64,000 bases of DNA from NCBI GenBank assembly GCA_036345935.2, contig JADWOT020000005.1, positions 17,710,369 to 17,774,368 on the forward strand. The letters run 5' to 3'. A model generated the notes under the pieces. That model was given only the letters and a program-made list of their open reading frames with translations. It did not search any database and had not been told where the DNA came from. Every line of letters starts with the position of its first letter. The first letter of the stretch is position 1. A program made the translations under genes and the position numbers. Source of the DNA: Taenia hydatigena (Eukaryota; Platyhelminthes; Cestoda; Cyclophyllidea; Taeniidae). Below, piece by piece: positions 25,201-40,200 of this stretch.

Positions 25201-28200
25201 TTTTTTTGCTTTACTGTCAGCGTATTTCATTTGGTTTTCAGGGGAACATTTGCGCACGAGTAAATGTAACGTCTGTAATGGCAGACATGTGGAGCCTAGA
25301 CAATGTGATGTGTCTTGAAATTTGGTAGTCGGAAGTTGCAAACTTTAGCCCTAATCAAAGCTTCCTGCGCTCACAGGTCGTCTGGCCTCACTACTCACCT
25401 GGGACCACTTCATCTCAAGCCTACAACAATACCTGGATCATTTGAAGCGCGCCACAACCATCACATCAGGTGTAGGAGCAGGAGGCCAGCCACTACATTT
25501 GCAACACCCTCACCTCTACCACCAATCCACCGCTACCTCGATGGTGCCAGCAGACGACCCTCATTTCATTCAACAGCAGGAGCAGCAGCAACTTCAGTCT
25601 GCTTCGGTGCCCCTCGAGATCCAACCGGAGGAATTGGAGGCTCTACGTATTGTGGTGTCCCTCATCACTCGTGTCTGTATCATGGTATGCCTGTTCTTAG
25701 CTTATTATTCTAGGTATCATCTATGCTGACAATTTGTGTGCCCGATCGTCAAAATTTAGCTCTCTTCATTAACGAATTGAACAGTTCTTTTAGTATCAGC
25801 TATAATTTGCACGAATCTTTGTAAAATGACATGGTACGAATCATAAGGTAATCGTTGGTACAATCTCCGATCCTTTGTGAACGAGATAAAGCTTGCTGCA
25901 AATTTCGCTTTCATTAGTGCCCTATCTCGTAGTGGAAAGTCCAGGTGTCTTTCGAAGATGAAGTGATGTCTTTGAAATGTGAGAATGATTGGCAGACCAT
26001 TTGGTGGTAATTAATCATGTATGTTCGGTCACTTAATATTTTAATTAAAGCCTTTTTCCATTACAAGTTGGAAAACGGTGCATTCTCATAATACAAATGA
26101 TAGAAGTGGAAAAAATCTGATTTTCGTCGAAGCTTATTGCCACTTGTGGTTGATGCACGACATTTGGTACTCTTTTGTCTAATATATTTTGTGAATTTTC
26201 CTATTGGTACGTTTCAGTGAATGCTTTCAGCACCCACATCAAACGTTGTTGAGAATTCTCGGCACGCTAATCTCAATTCTAGCAACCACTTGTGCCTTTT
26301 CATTATCGAAAATAGGAGTCTGCTTGAATGTAATGCTTTTTTTTTTATTAATTCATCATCAGACCCACCATTTTCAGAACGTACGTCCTGCTACCTCACA
26401 TTATCCAAATGCTACACAACAAACTTGGCGGGAAACTAGCTTCTGTAGCCATGTGACCGAGTTAAATTTATTTCGTATAGCAGGTCATGTTCATTTACTT
26501 CCGTTTTTGTCATGAGAAATAAAACGGGTGGCAAAGGGTAATGATAGACCGGCATTTTTGCTTTGCAATGCATACAATGTAATAGACGACAGGCACCTTA
26601 CAGGCCCCTACAAAGTTAAAAGCTATTCCAGACCAAAGACCGCACGAACCTTTTTGCTCACCGAATGCTAAGTCTTTAATTTTGTTCGTGTATTCTCTTT
26701 CCCACCTATATTTTTGTCGTACCTTCGGGAGAAATGAAGTAGCACTTATGTGTTTGGTGAATTTTTATATGCTTCATATTTGATACTTTTATGTTCTTCC
26801 CCTTTTACATCTCTTTTATGTTTCACTTTTGTTTAACCAAAGGCAAGCTTTTGTACTTTTGGTTCAGGGTTTCGAGCTTTGACTAACAAAACAATCCGTA
26901 GTTCAACTCTCTGTACCGAGAATAGGTGAGGCTTGACGCTTTAACAATAGCAAATGTGTGCCTTACTTTATGAAGGTCCATTTAGAGGAATCGTTTTTTT
27001 TCTTTTTACAATCAGCTATTTGGGCAGCTGTTTTGGTTTCATTTTTGAAGTCTCTGTTCCGTATAAGCTGAGATTTTTTTCCTCTTCCTCATTGTAGGAT
27101 CCAATAGCACGTTCTTCCTTCGCATCAAACAAAAAGTGGTGCCTCATCCCCACCGCTATCGGCCTCATTACCTGTCCTCTCCCGGTGTCGATGAAAGCGG
27201 ATTTGCTGTACCTTCTTTCGGCACTGTCACACACTCCCGCAATTGCAGCTGAGGTGTGGTGTGCTCTTATGGACAGTCGTCTCTTCTCTTTCATCGAACA
27301 TTCCTACGGTCTTCCCCTTACTTCCGCCTCCACCCGCAATGCCGTGGGGCTTCATGTATGTGAAATGATTGCTAGCTGGCAATTCGCATAGGGTATTCTT
27401 ACCTCTTATTAGCAGTGTTGAGGAATTAATTTCACGACTCATTAGACTAACCCCTCCCTTTGGTAGAATCAATTTTAACGGCAGTGTTGATGTTTATTAT
27501 CGCTCTTAGGTTTCCGTGCTCATCAGAAGAAACTTAAAAGATGAAAATTTTTTTGCTAACAGCTTAGCTGCCATTGCCTTCAGTGAATATAGCGCCTAAA
27601 GATGTCACTCATCCTCTAATCACTTTCAACTTGGAGCTAGAGTCGGTGTTGACCCTTCTCATCTCGGTGGTTGAGTTGTAGCATTTTTTTGCAGTTGAAG
27701 AATCCTCGAAAGGTCTCAAACTTCCTATCATGTATGTGGACAAACGGAAGGTAATATCTTAAAATAGGTTTCTATTTTTTTTCCAAAGACCTCGGTTTAA
27801 CGTTACCACTATTGTTAAGGACGCTTTCCTTAGCCATAACGCCTTTACATCAATCAAGATCACATGGAGTCGAGTTTAGTCACCAATCACTACATTAGTT
27901 TTGTCATAATTACAGTATGCTGGATTATATTTACCTTTTCTCGCTATATATCTTGACAGAGCAGAATTATTGTAAATCTATTCATCACTACTTGTTAAAG
28001 TGACCTGCATCGCCGCTCCTTCTGAGGACTCCATTGCAGTTCCGTCTGTCGTAAAAAATTCCGATCTTCCCTCATCTGATGTGTTGTAAAATCTAATCAG
28101 CATACCCTGCTAAATTTGCTTCCTTTCAATACAGTTTTGGAGATCTCCTTTTGATGTCGCTTCCTCGTCATCGATCCCCGCATTAGTCAAGACTTTACAA

Positions 28201-31200
28201 AAAGGACAATATGCATCCCAAGTGTTGTTTTGGAAAATCAATCAAGACTTTGAATTAATTTCAACGATTGCACAGTCTGGAAGCTTTGCGTTTCGTTGTT
28301 GTTTTCGCTGGCTAGTTTGCTTTGATTGATCTTTATCTCCTCATGCTAGTTGGAGTTTGAAAAGAGAAACCCAGAGCTCGGTTGAAAAACCTGTCTTCAC
28401 TCTTGTTTAATTCCACCGGTATCCAAGTTCTCTAAAGCTTTAGCATTATCTTCATTCAATCCTACTTTTCCTTCGCTAGGGGGAGGTAGATAAACCGATG
28501 TCTTCTTTGGAGAACCAAATACTTTATTAATTGCTTCCATGGGCTCTGTTTCCCACGACATCGATTTGTCACTGCATTCGCCATTTAAGCCGCCATTACC
28601 GATGAACATTTATCTTCTTTATTAGACGGAGATGGACAAAGCGGAAGCGCGCCTAGAGGAGTATCCAATTACACAGGCCTTCTTGAACCTTCTCACAACA
28701 CTGGCACCATCTCTGTTGAACTCCGTTGTGGGTACATGCGAGCTTGCCTCGTCGGCAATGGAACCTTGCGAGACACTTTCCCGTTTAGTTCATTTCACCG
28801 CTGAGACAATCTTCTTGAAGCACACTATGCGTGCCTATCGTAGGCAGAATGAAAGAGTGAGTTTTAATCCTTTATCCTCAACACTTGTTCGAAGGAAAAG
28901 AAAATGATTCGTCTATTCTTTTTGTGTATGTTTAGTGGGAGGTTGCGGCGTCCTGTGTGGTCTTATTCGAAGGTTTGGTCTGCACTTTTCTGCGTAAAAT
29001 GCGCTCAGTGGCCATTCTTACTGCGGGCGCAGGGCATTGTAGCGACGAACAGTTAGCCCTCTTTGATTGGACTGCCTTCCTCGGTGGCCGCGTGAACACA
29101 GCCAAACTCAACCTTCCTCGTGGTTGGCCGTTCACTGATCCTGGCTATCAAATTGTCACTCAGCTGCTCACTAATTCGTCCTTATTCTCTCTGGTATGTC
29201 CCAGCTACTACCGCCCCTTTAGCCTTTGAATGGGAGCATTTGATAAGCCTCTTGTTTTCATAGCTGACTGGGCTGTTGGAGGTAGGACTTTACCGTCTAT
29301 TGGAGAATTCTACCACCTTTATCTCCTGTGCCATGGTTCGAGCTACAGCGGCGATTTTGCGTCTCTTTGAATACATTCTTCCACATGAGCAGATGGTCGT
29401 GAATCTCGTGCGTCGAGCTGTTCTGGTGGTGCCTCATCTACGGTAGGTGTTATAGTGATGCTTAGACTCGTTTACATCTCTGCCCTCTAATCACATTTAC
29501 ACCTGTTTTCATCTCAGTCCTGAGACCGCGTGGAGTCAAAGATCAGGCCCCGATGTTATCCTGCCTACTCTACTCTCCCGCCTCCTTGTGGTGACTATCA
29601 ATTCGAGAACTGGTAGGGCTGATCTCCTCGTCACCATTGTTCGGTGGGTTGACTTGCACTTTGGATGAACCCCCTCTTTGTCCAACGTAGTCATGTCAAA
29701 TAGCCTTCTCGCTATCTGGTTTATTTTAGATATTGCGGTCTCTCCGATGACCTTCCAGACCATGGCACTTCGGCACTCAATATCCTCTACAGTGTTGTGC
29801 GCGCTGTTCAGCCACACGAATCTGTGCTGACCGTTCTTATCAACGATAAGGTAAGGGCTTTTTTAGTTGATCTAGTCATTGAATTCTTGGAATTTCACCT
29901 TGTTTTTACATTGGCGTCCTCTGACTTCGCATCCAATTTCGTCGTGTCGGTGACCTGTATCACTTCAGCTCTTGCCAGCTCTTGACTTATTAAGTTGGCC
30001 CAGATATCATTACTGACACTATTCTAGATTATTACTTCGTTTTATTGTGATACGGCACCCAAGTCATCTCTAAAAACATTGCAACTGCAGTGTTTGATGC
30101 CAGGCACAAACGGCCTGTGGACGATTGCTTTCTCTGAACCGCCGGTTGGTGACTTATCTTTCCAGGTCCTCATTAAATACTTCGTCCATAAATACCGTTT
30201 TCCGCCTTATTTTACTATAATTTGATGTTTTTGAATCGGAAAGTTGAGTGAACTCAATGATTTTGAATTAAGAATGGATCAAATAAATTCAATTAAAAAC
30301 GGTCGTCCTGGATGCCTTAATCCTTAGTCCGGTAATCCAAAGCAGGTGTTGTTACTTTTATTGTCGTTTTGGTGTCCGACTGGTCGACGTAATGCCCGAG
30401 CTTATGGCTTGCTGCCTATTCCCAGGTGAGCTTGCCTCTGCCTTTATAGAAATTGGAGCAAGAACTGTTGCGTGCTCTGGTCTCCTGCCTCAATGTCTCT
30501 CTATGCGGGTTATCTGATGGCAGAGGCACAGATGAGAATGGTAGCGAGTCGCCACCAATCTTCTCCGATTCCTGGCTCTATGATGAGGCTGGATCGGGGG
30601 TAACTGGTGGTGAAGGATTCGATTCTTTCGGCGGTGGTGGTTGCTACCCTCCGAACCCCGCATTCAGAGTGGCCAGTGCCCTCGCCGCCTTCCCCACCAT
30701 GCCCTGCGATTGGGATATGAGTGAGGCACGATGGGAGTTTATGTCCGCTTTTCCTCCCCAAAACTCGCCTTCAGCCGACCTGGCGACTGGTGATTTTTGC
30801 GAGCTTGATGTAATTTGGTCGTTTGGTGAGATCTCTTTTCTTTCCCTGCTAGCTTGATTTCAACTTGATCTTATCACTTGGGATATTTTATTTTCATTTT
30901 ATCAAATTTAATCAGTACTCGAAGGTCTGGTACTTTGAGATTCGGTAAAATTTACATATTACGGGTCCATAGCACGCATCGAGCATTTGTTTTGTGATAT
31001 GCTAGCATGTTTCATTCTTTTCAGTCTGAATAGCAGATCACTTGTATTTTTGGCACTTGAAGATATGGTTATTATGAAACCACAAATTCAATATTGCTGG
31101 GATACACCGTGGTGTTCTTTTGATGCCTCAATCTTGCATCTCACTTTTGCTGATTGGTACCTCAAGTGTCTTTATTTCCTTTAGGTCATTACCGTCAAGG

Positions 31201-34200
31201 TCATGGTCGTTCAATGTGCTCAACAATACTGCGTTTGATTCTCTACGCCCTGACTAACCATCCGAGTCCCTCGATAGCCCACTGGCTCCTGGGGTTCCGA
31301 TGCAAGAACTCACGCAGCATTGCTCTCACTACTCTTCAGGTGGTTAATTTTAATGTCACCGTCGTCTACAGTATTCTTCTCCCCTCGTAAGATTTTGAGG
31401 GAAATGCTGATGTTATAATAACTACTGAGGGCACTTGGCATAGCCACAAGTTCTTGCATCTCTGCTCTCGTTGTTGCCAGGATCGTGAAATTGTGACATA
31501 ATCATACGTTACGGTATGAAGTTAAATTAAAATCAAAATTTTCTGAAGTATGAGCAGTTTATAACCTCTTCAACCTCACAGTGTATGTGCGCTTGCACTT
31601 TTGCGAAAATCTGGATTAGTCCCTGAACCCACCCATGTCACACCACTTTAAATCCTGAATTGGAGCATTTCATTTTAACTCGTCTTTCATCTCTGTTTTA
31701 AAGTCAACTTCCTTATGTGAGTCCTTTCGTTCCCTCCTCTTTTTATTGGGATTGATTTGTAAGCGCATTCGGGATAAAATAAAACAGTTACTGAATGCGA
31801 TATTATGGTACCAGTGTTACCTCTGAAGACCTCATAAGCCTATGAGTCTGCTAGTGGCTGTAGTAGGAAGCATATTATGGATATAAGTGTGAAGGGAAGA
31901 ATGCAAAGGCTAAAGTAATTGCGGAATGAACTCGGATCATGTTTCTACTTTAGGCACAGACAGGCATCCTTTGTGCTCTTGCTTACTCACATTGAGAAGT
32001 ATGTGTTTATAAAGCTAACGTTCTAGGTATGTAAGTAAAGTGCTTGGTCATTTTTCGCGTTTTTTCATCACCTTTTATTTGTCAAGTATTTATAACGCCT
32101 GTTTCTCTTGTGTTCACAAAACCTTTCTTACTGTACTCCACTAATTACACAATACTTGCAGTTGTGGGATAGTCCTCTTACCGGTCTCCAGAATTCATTT
32201 TCTGGAATTGCGCAATATGCGTGTTTGTGAAAGTGGAGCCTATGACACTGCAGCCAAATTTTAATCACGAAACTAGTGCGATTACCTAACTGGACATGTT
32301 TCTACCTCACACTACTCTATGCTTATCAGAACCAAGTGGTACATATGCATTTTAACGAAATCAAAACAGGACGCTGGTGTGGGTGGATTTCCCCGAACTT
32401 GCTTGCATGCGCTGCTCGACCTCCTCGAATTGGCCGTAGCCAGTCTGCGTGAGAATTCAGTGCCTGAATTGGAGTCCTGCTCGCCACATGTCTCCTTGCT
32501 GATGCAACAGTGGGATGCTGCGATGTGCTGGCAAATCCTCTACCACCTTATGGCCGCCTCCACCACCACGGCTGTCCCCGTTTCCCGCTACCTCCGTGGC
32601 AACCACGACCTCATCGCACGCCATCTCACCACTGGTCTTGTTGGAGTCCTTCTCGCCACCTCCTCCCCATTGTCGATGTCAATGTCATCTGAGGATAATG
32701 CCAAATGTGGTAAGCATCTTCTTAAATTCATCTAGTCCTCATCTCTCCCTGTTATAGCCGTTAATGGTTTTGTTTTAGCCCTCCAATCCCTGGCACTGAA
32801 TCAATGCTCCTGGCTACTGAAGATGGCAGCAATTGAAGCACAGTCTTCCACCTCACAGCGTACCTACCTGGCTCGGCTACTCGTCAACTTGTTCGCAATT
32901 AATGAAAACACTGCTGGTGGTACTGGTGATGGCGGTGGACAACCGGTTTCGTGTAATTGCTCCATAAAATTGATTCCTTTAATTTCCTATTTCTTTTTGC
33001 AAAACTTATTCATGGTCTTGCAATGCTTATCGTTTATGTGCCTTTTAAGTGAAATTTGATAATCAAAGCTTTCTTTTAGTTTGGATACTTTGTCTCGGGC
33101 GTCGCTTCTTTGTCGATTTTTTTTAACAAATGGTGAGCTTCGTCACGAATTTCATTATTTTTCAACTTCCTAATACCTCAACCGAGTCGATGTGAATGCG
33201 TCACTCCAGTTTGATGCGTATAACCAGTTCTTGGCCTTTTCATTCCCTTCGCCCATTTTTCTCTCAGTCATAGGTCGTTTCTCCTCGACCCCACCCTATT
33301 CCGGTTTGGTAGAATCGCAAAACCGAGTTTTGGCGGACCTGCTCTTGCGAATGGCACCCTCGGAGGCAATGCTTAGTCCCCAGTGGCCGTTCGAGCGCGA
33401 TTGTCCAGAGTCCAAGCTTGTGGAAGATGTAAGAGCACCTATTGGGTTACTGTTTTTTTACGTTGATTAAAAATTAGTTCTTTATCTTCATTTGCGGCGA
33501 GTGCCTTCAATCACGGAGAACCGTGAAATGATGACCACCTTTTTATGCCTCGCGTTTGGATTTAAGTTTCACGAAAATTGAGTTACAATTGTGTGCTATT
33601 CATTTATTCCATGGTTCAAGTGTTGCACGTTTTGCTTTCGCACTCCATTAACGCCAGTTTTAATATTTTAAAGCCAGTTTCTGCTTGCTTCACTTGAAGT
33701 TGCCCTCAAAAAGGGTTTCTAGATTAATTGAGTAGATCATATGCCAGTTAGATAGCTACTTGGCACTTCTCCGTCGTTTTAACGTCCTTCATAATTCGAC
33801 TCACTTGTGTATTTCAATCTGTTCATACTGCCCTTTCAGATAGTCATAGCCTGTGAAGAGGTTTTTCCCCTAATTTCCACTGATGAGCAAGTGTCACTAC
33901 GTTCGGGCGTCATCAATACTGCCTCGTTGGCCACTCGCCTGACTATTTTTCTGGGTGTCACCGCTGTCCTCTCCGGTACATCTCCACAGGCAGCGGCGGA
34001 GGAGAGCGCGCTTGAAGCTTCAAGACTGCTCCAAACCTCCACTGACGGCACCAGCGTCTCTCTGGTCGCTGATGTTGTGGTTTGGGCGCGCCGCCGCAAC
34101 GCACATCGTCTGGCCCTAGTAGCAGGCAAGCAGGCGTTTCTGGAAGGTTGGCGTCATCTTGCTGAGATTGGTCTGCGCATGCTTCACTTCTTGGCGCGCG

Positions 34201-37200
34201 CTTCCCCCGAAGCTCTCGGTATCACTACTTCCGTTACTTCTTCTAGCTCTTTTCCTGGCGCCGGGAGCGCTGCCAATCGGTGTCTTTATGCATGCACCAT
34301 GACTCTTCTCCATTGTTTGCTCAGTGAGGTAAGTTTGGAGGCAGCATCAAAGTCATCCTTGAAAGTGTGCTTGTTTGTAATTGAACCTGTTATCAACAGA
34401 CTAAATATCCGGAAGAGCAACGCGGTGGCAGAGGCTAATAAAGCCTAACTAACCGAATGTATGGTTAAAAGCGAGCATCGCTCTGTTAACATGCTAGCTG
34501 TTTTCTTCTTCGGATCATGTTGTGGATTCGCTTGTTGTCCACGTCCAAAATTCTTTATTAGTTGGTCAAGCATGAAGCCAGATTTCAAAGTTGAAGTTTT
34601 CGGTCGCATCAAACGTTAGATCTTATGTCAAATGGGTAAGCTGCTCAATGTTTGTCAAGGGCAGAATTTCGGAATGGTTTTGTTGGGGTTTGTGGGGAGG
34701 TGAATCAGCCGCTTCCAAAAGGTTGACACCTTGAAGAAAGCTAATTAAACAAGAGGTGTTTTTCGACGGAACTCACATTTGGATGTTGTCTATCTATCAC
34801 TTATTTTTTTAATTTCGTGCATGCAAATCGAGATTAAGGCCTGGTTTGTGATGATGAAGCTGCTTAATGTGTTGCTGCGTCTCCTCCCAGGCATTTTTTT
34901 CCAAGCGCTTTATCTATTTGGTCTTTTTGTTCCTCCATGTCTTCGACTTCGAAACCACTTCGGGGTCTGTGCATTCTCTCAAAAATAATGTTTCGTTATC
35001 AGTGGGATAAGTCAATTGGTGGTCGACATAAGATGCTGTTATAGTGGTTTCTTAATAGTAGGATAAGGAATGTTCGTCTAAACGGGTGAGTTTCAATGGT
35101 CTTTTGATCATGTCTCCATCCAGAACTCCCCTTTAAGCCGGCCTTACTTGATTTAACTTGAAATCTAGTGTAGACTCACTCTCGACAATTTATTTTCTTG
35201 CCCATAGTCTTGACGTCTTAAAAAGGCTCCGTTTTTAGGTATCAGCGCCCGAATCTGCTCCTGCAGTACTCAAAGTCCTAGCCAGTGGCAGTTGCCTCAG
35301 TCTGACAGCTTTCCTACAGCTCTTCTCCTCACCAATATCCGCGTATGGATCAATGCTGCCGTCGAAGGTGAGCGGGACTCAAAGCATCCTCGCCGCCACT
35401 AAATTACTTCTCGAGGCCGTCCTCGCGTCCAGTGCGTCACTCTCTTTTCGTTAATTTTTCAGCGCTACTCCCCTGCTAACCTAACGTATTTACCACTCAT
35501 TTAGAACCAACTCAGCAGCGTGTTCGTGCTAACTACTATGGTGCGCTATGCTACGTCCTCGACGTGTGCCACCGATTCGGTGAGTTGACTGTTTTGCGCT
35601 GTAGCGCTCGAGTTATCCACTGGTAGGCGTTAAAGGCTTGAGAGTCTCAATGAAGCTCTGCTAAAAGTGTACAGGATTGGTACCTGAAGCATCTGGTCAG
35701 TTGTAATGCTAAAATGATTGCGGTTTCTTCCAAATACCCTCTTTTCTGCTTTGAGCTCTTGGTTTTTTCACTTCTATTTGGACTGTCAACTTTCACCTTG
35801 GGGTGGAGCTAAATTCATGCTTTAAACCCTTAAATCCATCTATTCCGTCGAGGACTCCGTTGAGATTCCCAAATATCACGTTACCTGTTAAATGAACTCT
35901 TTCAGGGAGGAATCCGCCTGGGACGTAGGATCATCATAGGTTAGAGGTGAGGCGCATTTGAAGTGCATCCCATCTCGTTTTCGTAAAAACATATCTTCGC
36001 ATCCAATTTGGCAGGGAGTTCCGTGTCATCAGGTCCTGATCATGAATCATTGTTTTCATGTTAGCCGTATAAGCAGTTAAGTTGTATAGTTGTTCACGTT
36101 CGCTCTTACCGGCCATTATACAGACTTCGATACCGCGGTAATTGCCAAATTCAATGAAATTGTAGCCGTTTTACGCCTTCACATAATTAGCTACTCGCAG
36201 TAAATCTTTTCCTGTAATGATATTTCGATGTGGTATTCAGCCAGCGAAATCACGGTCTTTGTTCCATTGGAGTGGATTCGCTAATCATTTCCACTCTGTG
36301 GCATTCAAGTTCTCTTCGACACTGATGCGATGCGTGCAAGTCCGGTAATGGCTTTACTATTACCCTATAGATTTGGGAGATTAGTCGTTTGGGGACTGAG
36401 AACCCCACTTAAATGTATCGCTTAACCAAATATCTTTCTACCACTAAAGTATCGTTGAGGAATCGTTTCACTGAACTAATCATCCTATTCCATTCCAGAT
36501 CAGCAGAATTCAATTTCTAATGTTGGTGGTGCCACGGAGGTATCCGCAGCACTTCAAGCAATCAATATCCTCTCGGGTGAGGATGGGGACGTCGTTAGCA
36601 GTTCTTTCCTCACTGTACTCTTTACCGATATCTCCAGTGGTCATCACCCCATCGTTCCCATATCCGCTCTGGGACTGCTCTGTCTTCTGTTAAAACTAGA
36701 TCGTGCCTCAGGCCAGATTATGGAGACTGTTATTCGGGATGGCTGTCTACAGGTTCGCAATCTTTCACTTTCTCCTCATTCCTCAAATGCACTTCGTTTT
36801 ATCTTAATTTATAACCGTTATATTTTAGTTCTGCGTTGATAGCTTGGATGATGATCTAGCCATTCTACAGCAGTGTGTGATGTCCCAGACCGACAGTTCC
36901 ATGAATCTAAATAAAGAAGCGAATGAAGTAAAGGGTCAGTCTGATGCCACCGCAGTCTTCTACGTCTATCAATCGAAAATGGCCTTTCTCACCCTTGCAG
37001 CCTCCACTCAACTGGGTGCGAGGGTCCTTGTTCAAACCCCTCTTCTTGATTCGACTCTCTGTCGGTTTGAACCACTCTCTGGATCCTGTCTTGCCGACGC
37101 CTTTAATCTTTCGGTAGCCACTTTCAGCAGTGGTAATAATGCTTTACCTGAAATCCAGTCAGATCCACTTAGTTGGTTAGATACCTACGAGTTCTCACAA

Positions 37201-40200
37201 CACCTTCTCCATATGCTAAATCAACAGGAAGCAGGTGAACCCATTGGAGGTTCTCCCATAGGCCTCATCGATCGCTTGGTTACCTCACAGCTGCTTTCCG
37301 CGTCTGTGTCTAACCTTGGAACTTCTTCAGATTTTGGGCAATGTCTCAATTGGGTAGGCATTCTTGCTCCGGCTCTGGCCTTTGCAAAGTCTCTAGCCTT
37401 CACTCTGGGTCCAACTCACGTGTCTGTAGTGCAGAGGGTCTCTAAGTTCATCTACGCTCATTCCGATGCCTTATTGACAGTGGGAGCCAGTGCCTCCACA
37501 GCGCGGTTAGTCTCGGCTCTCATCCAAGAGTGCTTCCAAGAGGAGAACCTTGCGTCTGTGGAGAGACAGGAGCAGGTGGTCCGGGCCACTCTTCAGTGGG
37601 TCCAGGGCGAGGAGAGTTTGGCTCATCTTCTCTCCTTTATACTGCGCTCGAGAATACCCTTCAGTCTGGAAGGGTGAGCAATCGCGCTCTTCTTATTCTG
37701 CGTCTTTTTTTTCACTATTCCTCTATTTCGTTTTTCTTCCTCCAGACCCGATGATCTCCCACGTGAGCTTTTGCGGAGCAAGGCGCTGCGTCACGTCTTT
37801 GCCATTATCCCAGACCTGTTGCGGACACTAAAAAATAGGGATAGTCGTGTTCTCAGTGACAGCAATTCACCCAATAATGCCAGGTGCTTTGGTCGATTCC
37901 GATTGGATTGCATCTTCACACCGAATCTCTCAATTACTTCGTTGCTTCTTTTCTCTTAAGGCAAATCTTTGTGAGGAATCTTGTAATCACAGAACAATTG
38001 GAGTTGCTGCGTTTGTTGGTGAGCACCTGCGTAGCTGTCGTTTCTACTGAGGACGAGTTTGACAGCTTCGATTCAACTTGCATGAAAAATCTCATTTTCT
38101 CATCCGCCCTATCTGCAAGTAAGCCTATTCGTGACCCTTCAGGTTACCTAGTTTCGTACCACCACCTTATTCTGTGTTAGCATGGCAGCTAACTACGTGG
38201 AGTTCTCATTGTAGTTCTCAATAATTTGTTAATTTCTCCGTATCACAGTCTCATTGTGGATAATGGTGCCTAACATTTGGCATACTTTCCCCCTCGTATG
38301 TACTTTTAGTGTTTTGATGCATCAACTTTCATGTGAATTGCCTTTCCCCTAGGTTAATAAGTCTGCAGTAATTGCAGACTTTGTCTCTTCTGACTCACTA
38401 CTTTGGGTGACCTCATTTTCTTTGCCATGCAGCCCACCTCCTTTTTAGTTCGGTTTGGGGTATATGTAGATATAATACAATTGGGTACATTCATTTATTC
38501 ATGCCTCCCCTTCGTCTCACCCTCCTAGAAGTCAGGTCTCGTAGAGTTGTCCCCACTGCCCTTGTCACATTTGTCATCATCCTTGAAGTGTTTTAATCTT
38601 GTGGCCACATAGCTGTCAATTACTGATTGACAGAGAAAGGAAAGGATGAGGATCTAGGTCGTATTCATAAGGGTTAGAGAGTTCTTTCACGAGTGGACCG
38701 GAAAGTGTCCGTAATTAAGCATTTTACAGTTGCAAACAAGGCAGCGCTAAACGCGTTTGTCTTGCTATGATTATCACTTAACTTATTTTTCGTGAGCTAC
38801 AAAGTTTTTGAATCTTCACAGCAAATGTACGTACTCATTAACTATTACTCTTCGCCTCACCCGCAGACGATTCCAACAGCGATGTTTCGCTGATCTCAGG
38901 AGCGCCTTCGAGTCGTCCTGGCCTGCACCTCCTCTTCGAACTAGTCATGTGGTCGGCCTCGCGATTGCATCACCTGGAGGGTCTGGTCAACTCACTCACT
39001 CGTCACCTGCCACTCAGCTTCTTCAATGGCACTGGTGAGGGTGGAGGTGGGGAAGGTGAAGAGGAGAGCAGAAAAACCAGTAATCTGCCGTCACTGGATA
39101 AATTTCTTCGCCGTCTTGTTCAACTACCAGTATGTGGCAACGTTTTGGTTGTTGTTACAATTGGGTGCGATTTGTTTTGTGTTCTCCTCATTAATAAACC
39201 ATCTTTGTTTTCCCATCCACCCTTATAAGAATGAGAAAAGGAGCCTCCCGCGGTAGTTTTCTTCGTGGCTTGTAAATTTCCCTTTAGATCTTTCCTTCTA
39301 GTCTTATCTTGCCACTTGAAGCGTTGTTCTCAATACTTATCATGCAGCCAGTTATATGCAGAAAATCTAGCCACATCCAGACACTTTCGTGTCTTCATGT
39401 TAAGGTAAGCCTATTCTTTAATCTCAATCGGTAAAGGATCTTCTGAAAGCAAGTCATCTAACGAGCCCTACGTTTTCTACGTTTCTTACATTTTGACAAA
39501 ATGTCTCACTACTGTATCTAGTAGCTCTCTGCTCTTATTGGACAAAACTCGGATCTATTTTCTCCATGATCGTCTAGTAGTTCCCGTCCAGATCCGGCGT
39601 TTAGGGCTTATTTTGGCATTTAGGAACGGTCGTTTTGGGGCCTTAGTTTAACAAATGCCCTTTCTTTAGCTTTAAGCTTATTTTTGAGGACAGTCCATGC
39701 ACTTTAAGGCACGATACCCTTTAACCGCTTTGGGTCTCAAATTAGTGACTAAATGCCATAATTTAATTAATAGTATTTAAGCAAGCAGCGGTCTATTCTG
39801 ACCACCAAGTTGTCTTTTTATGGCCAACAAATTTCAAGTAATGTGTAATGGATGGCGTAGCTGTCTACTTTCACTTTTCCTCTTTGTCCATGCACAAATG
39901 AACAACTGGAATCTTATGTCCAATTTCATTACATTTTTCTGAGTTCTTTACTGGCTGACTAAAACATTTCCATTATCTCTCCTCAGGTCAACACCCGCTC
40001 ACCAGACGGGGAAATCTCCACCGATAGTTTGCATCAAGTCGCCACCAACGTCTTCTCCATATGGACACCGGTTGTGGGCTCTCTGCTTCAGACAAGGTAC
40101 GCCTCCAGCCTCTCTTTGAAGTCATTAGTGCACTTTGCATTGGCGCCCCTTCATGGCGATTACTATGGTGTTAAGCTGGCTCTCAAAAAGCTCACTTGCC

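Noticed and set aside
39041..39077. Possible 37 bp intron (GTGAGG...GAGCAG) in NUP205
   Set aside because: Removing it shifts the frame of the exon end, while reading through stays open to the phase-0 donor at 39130.
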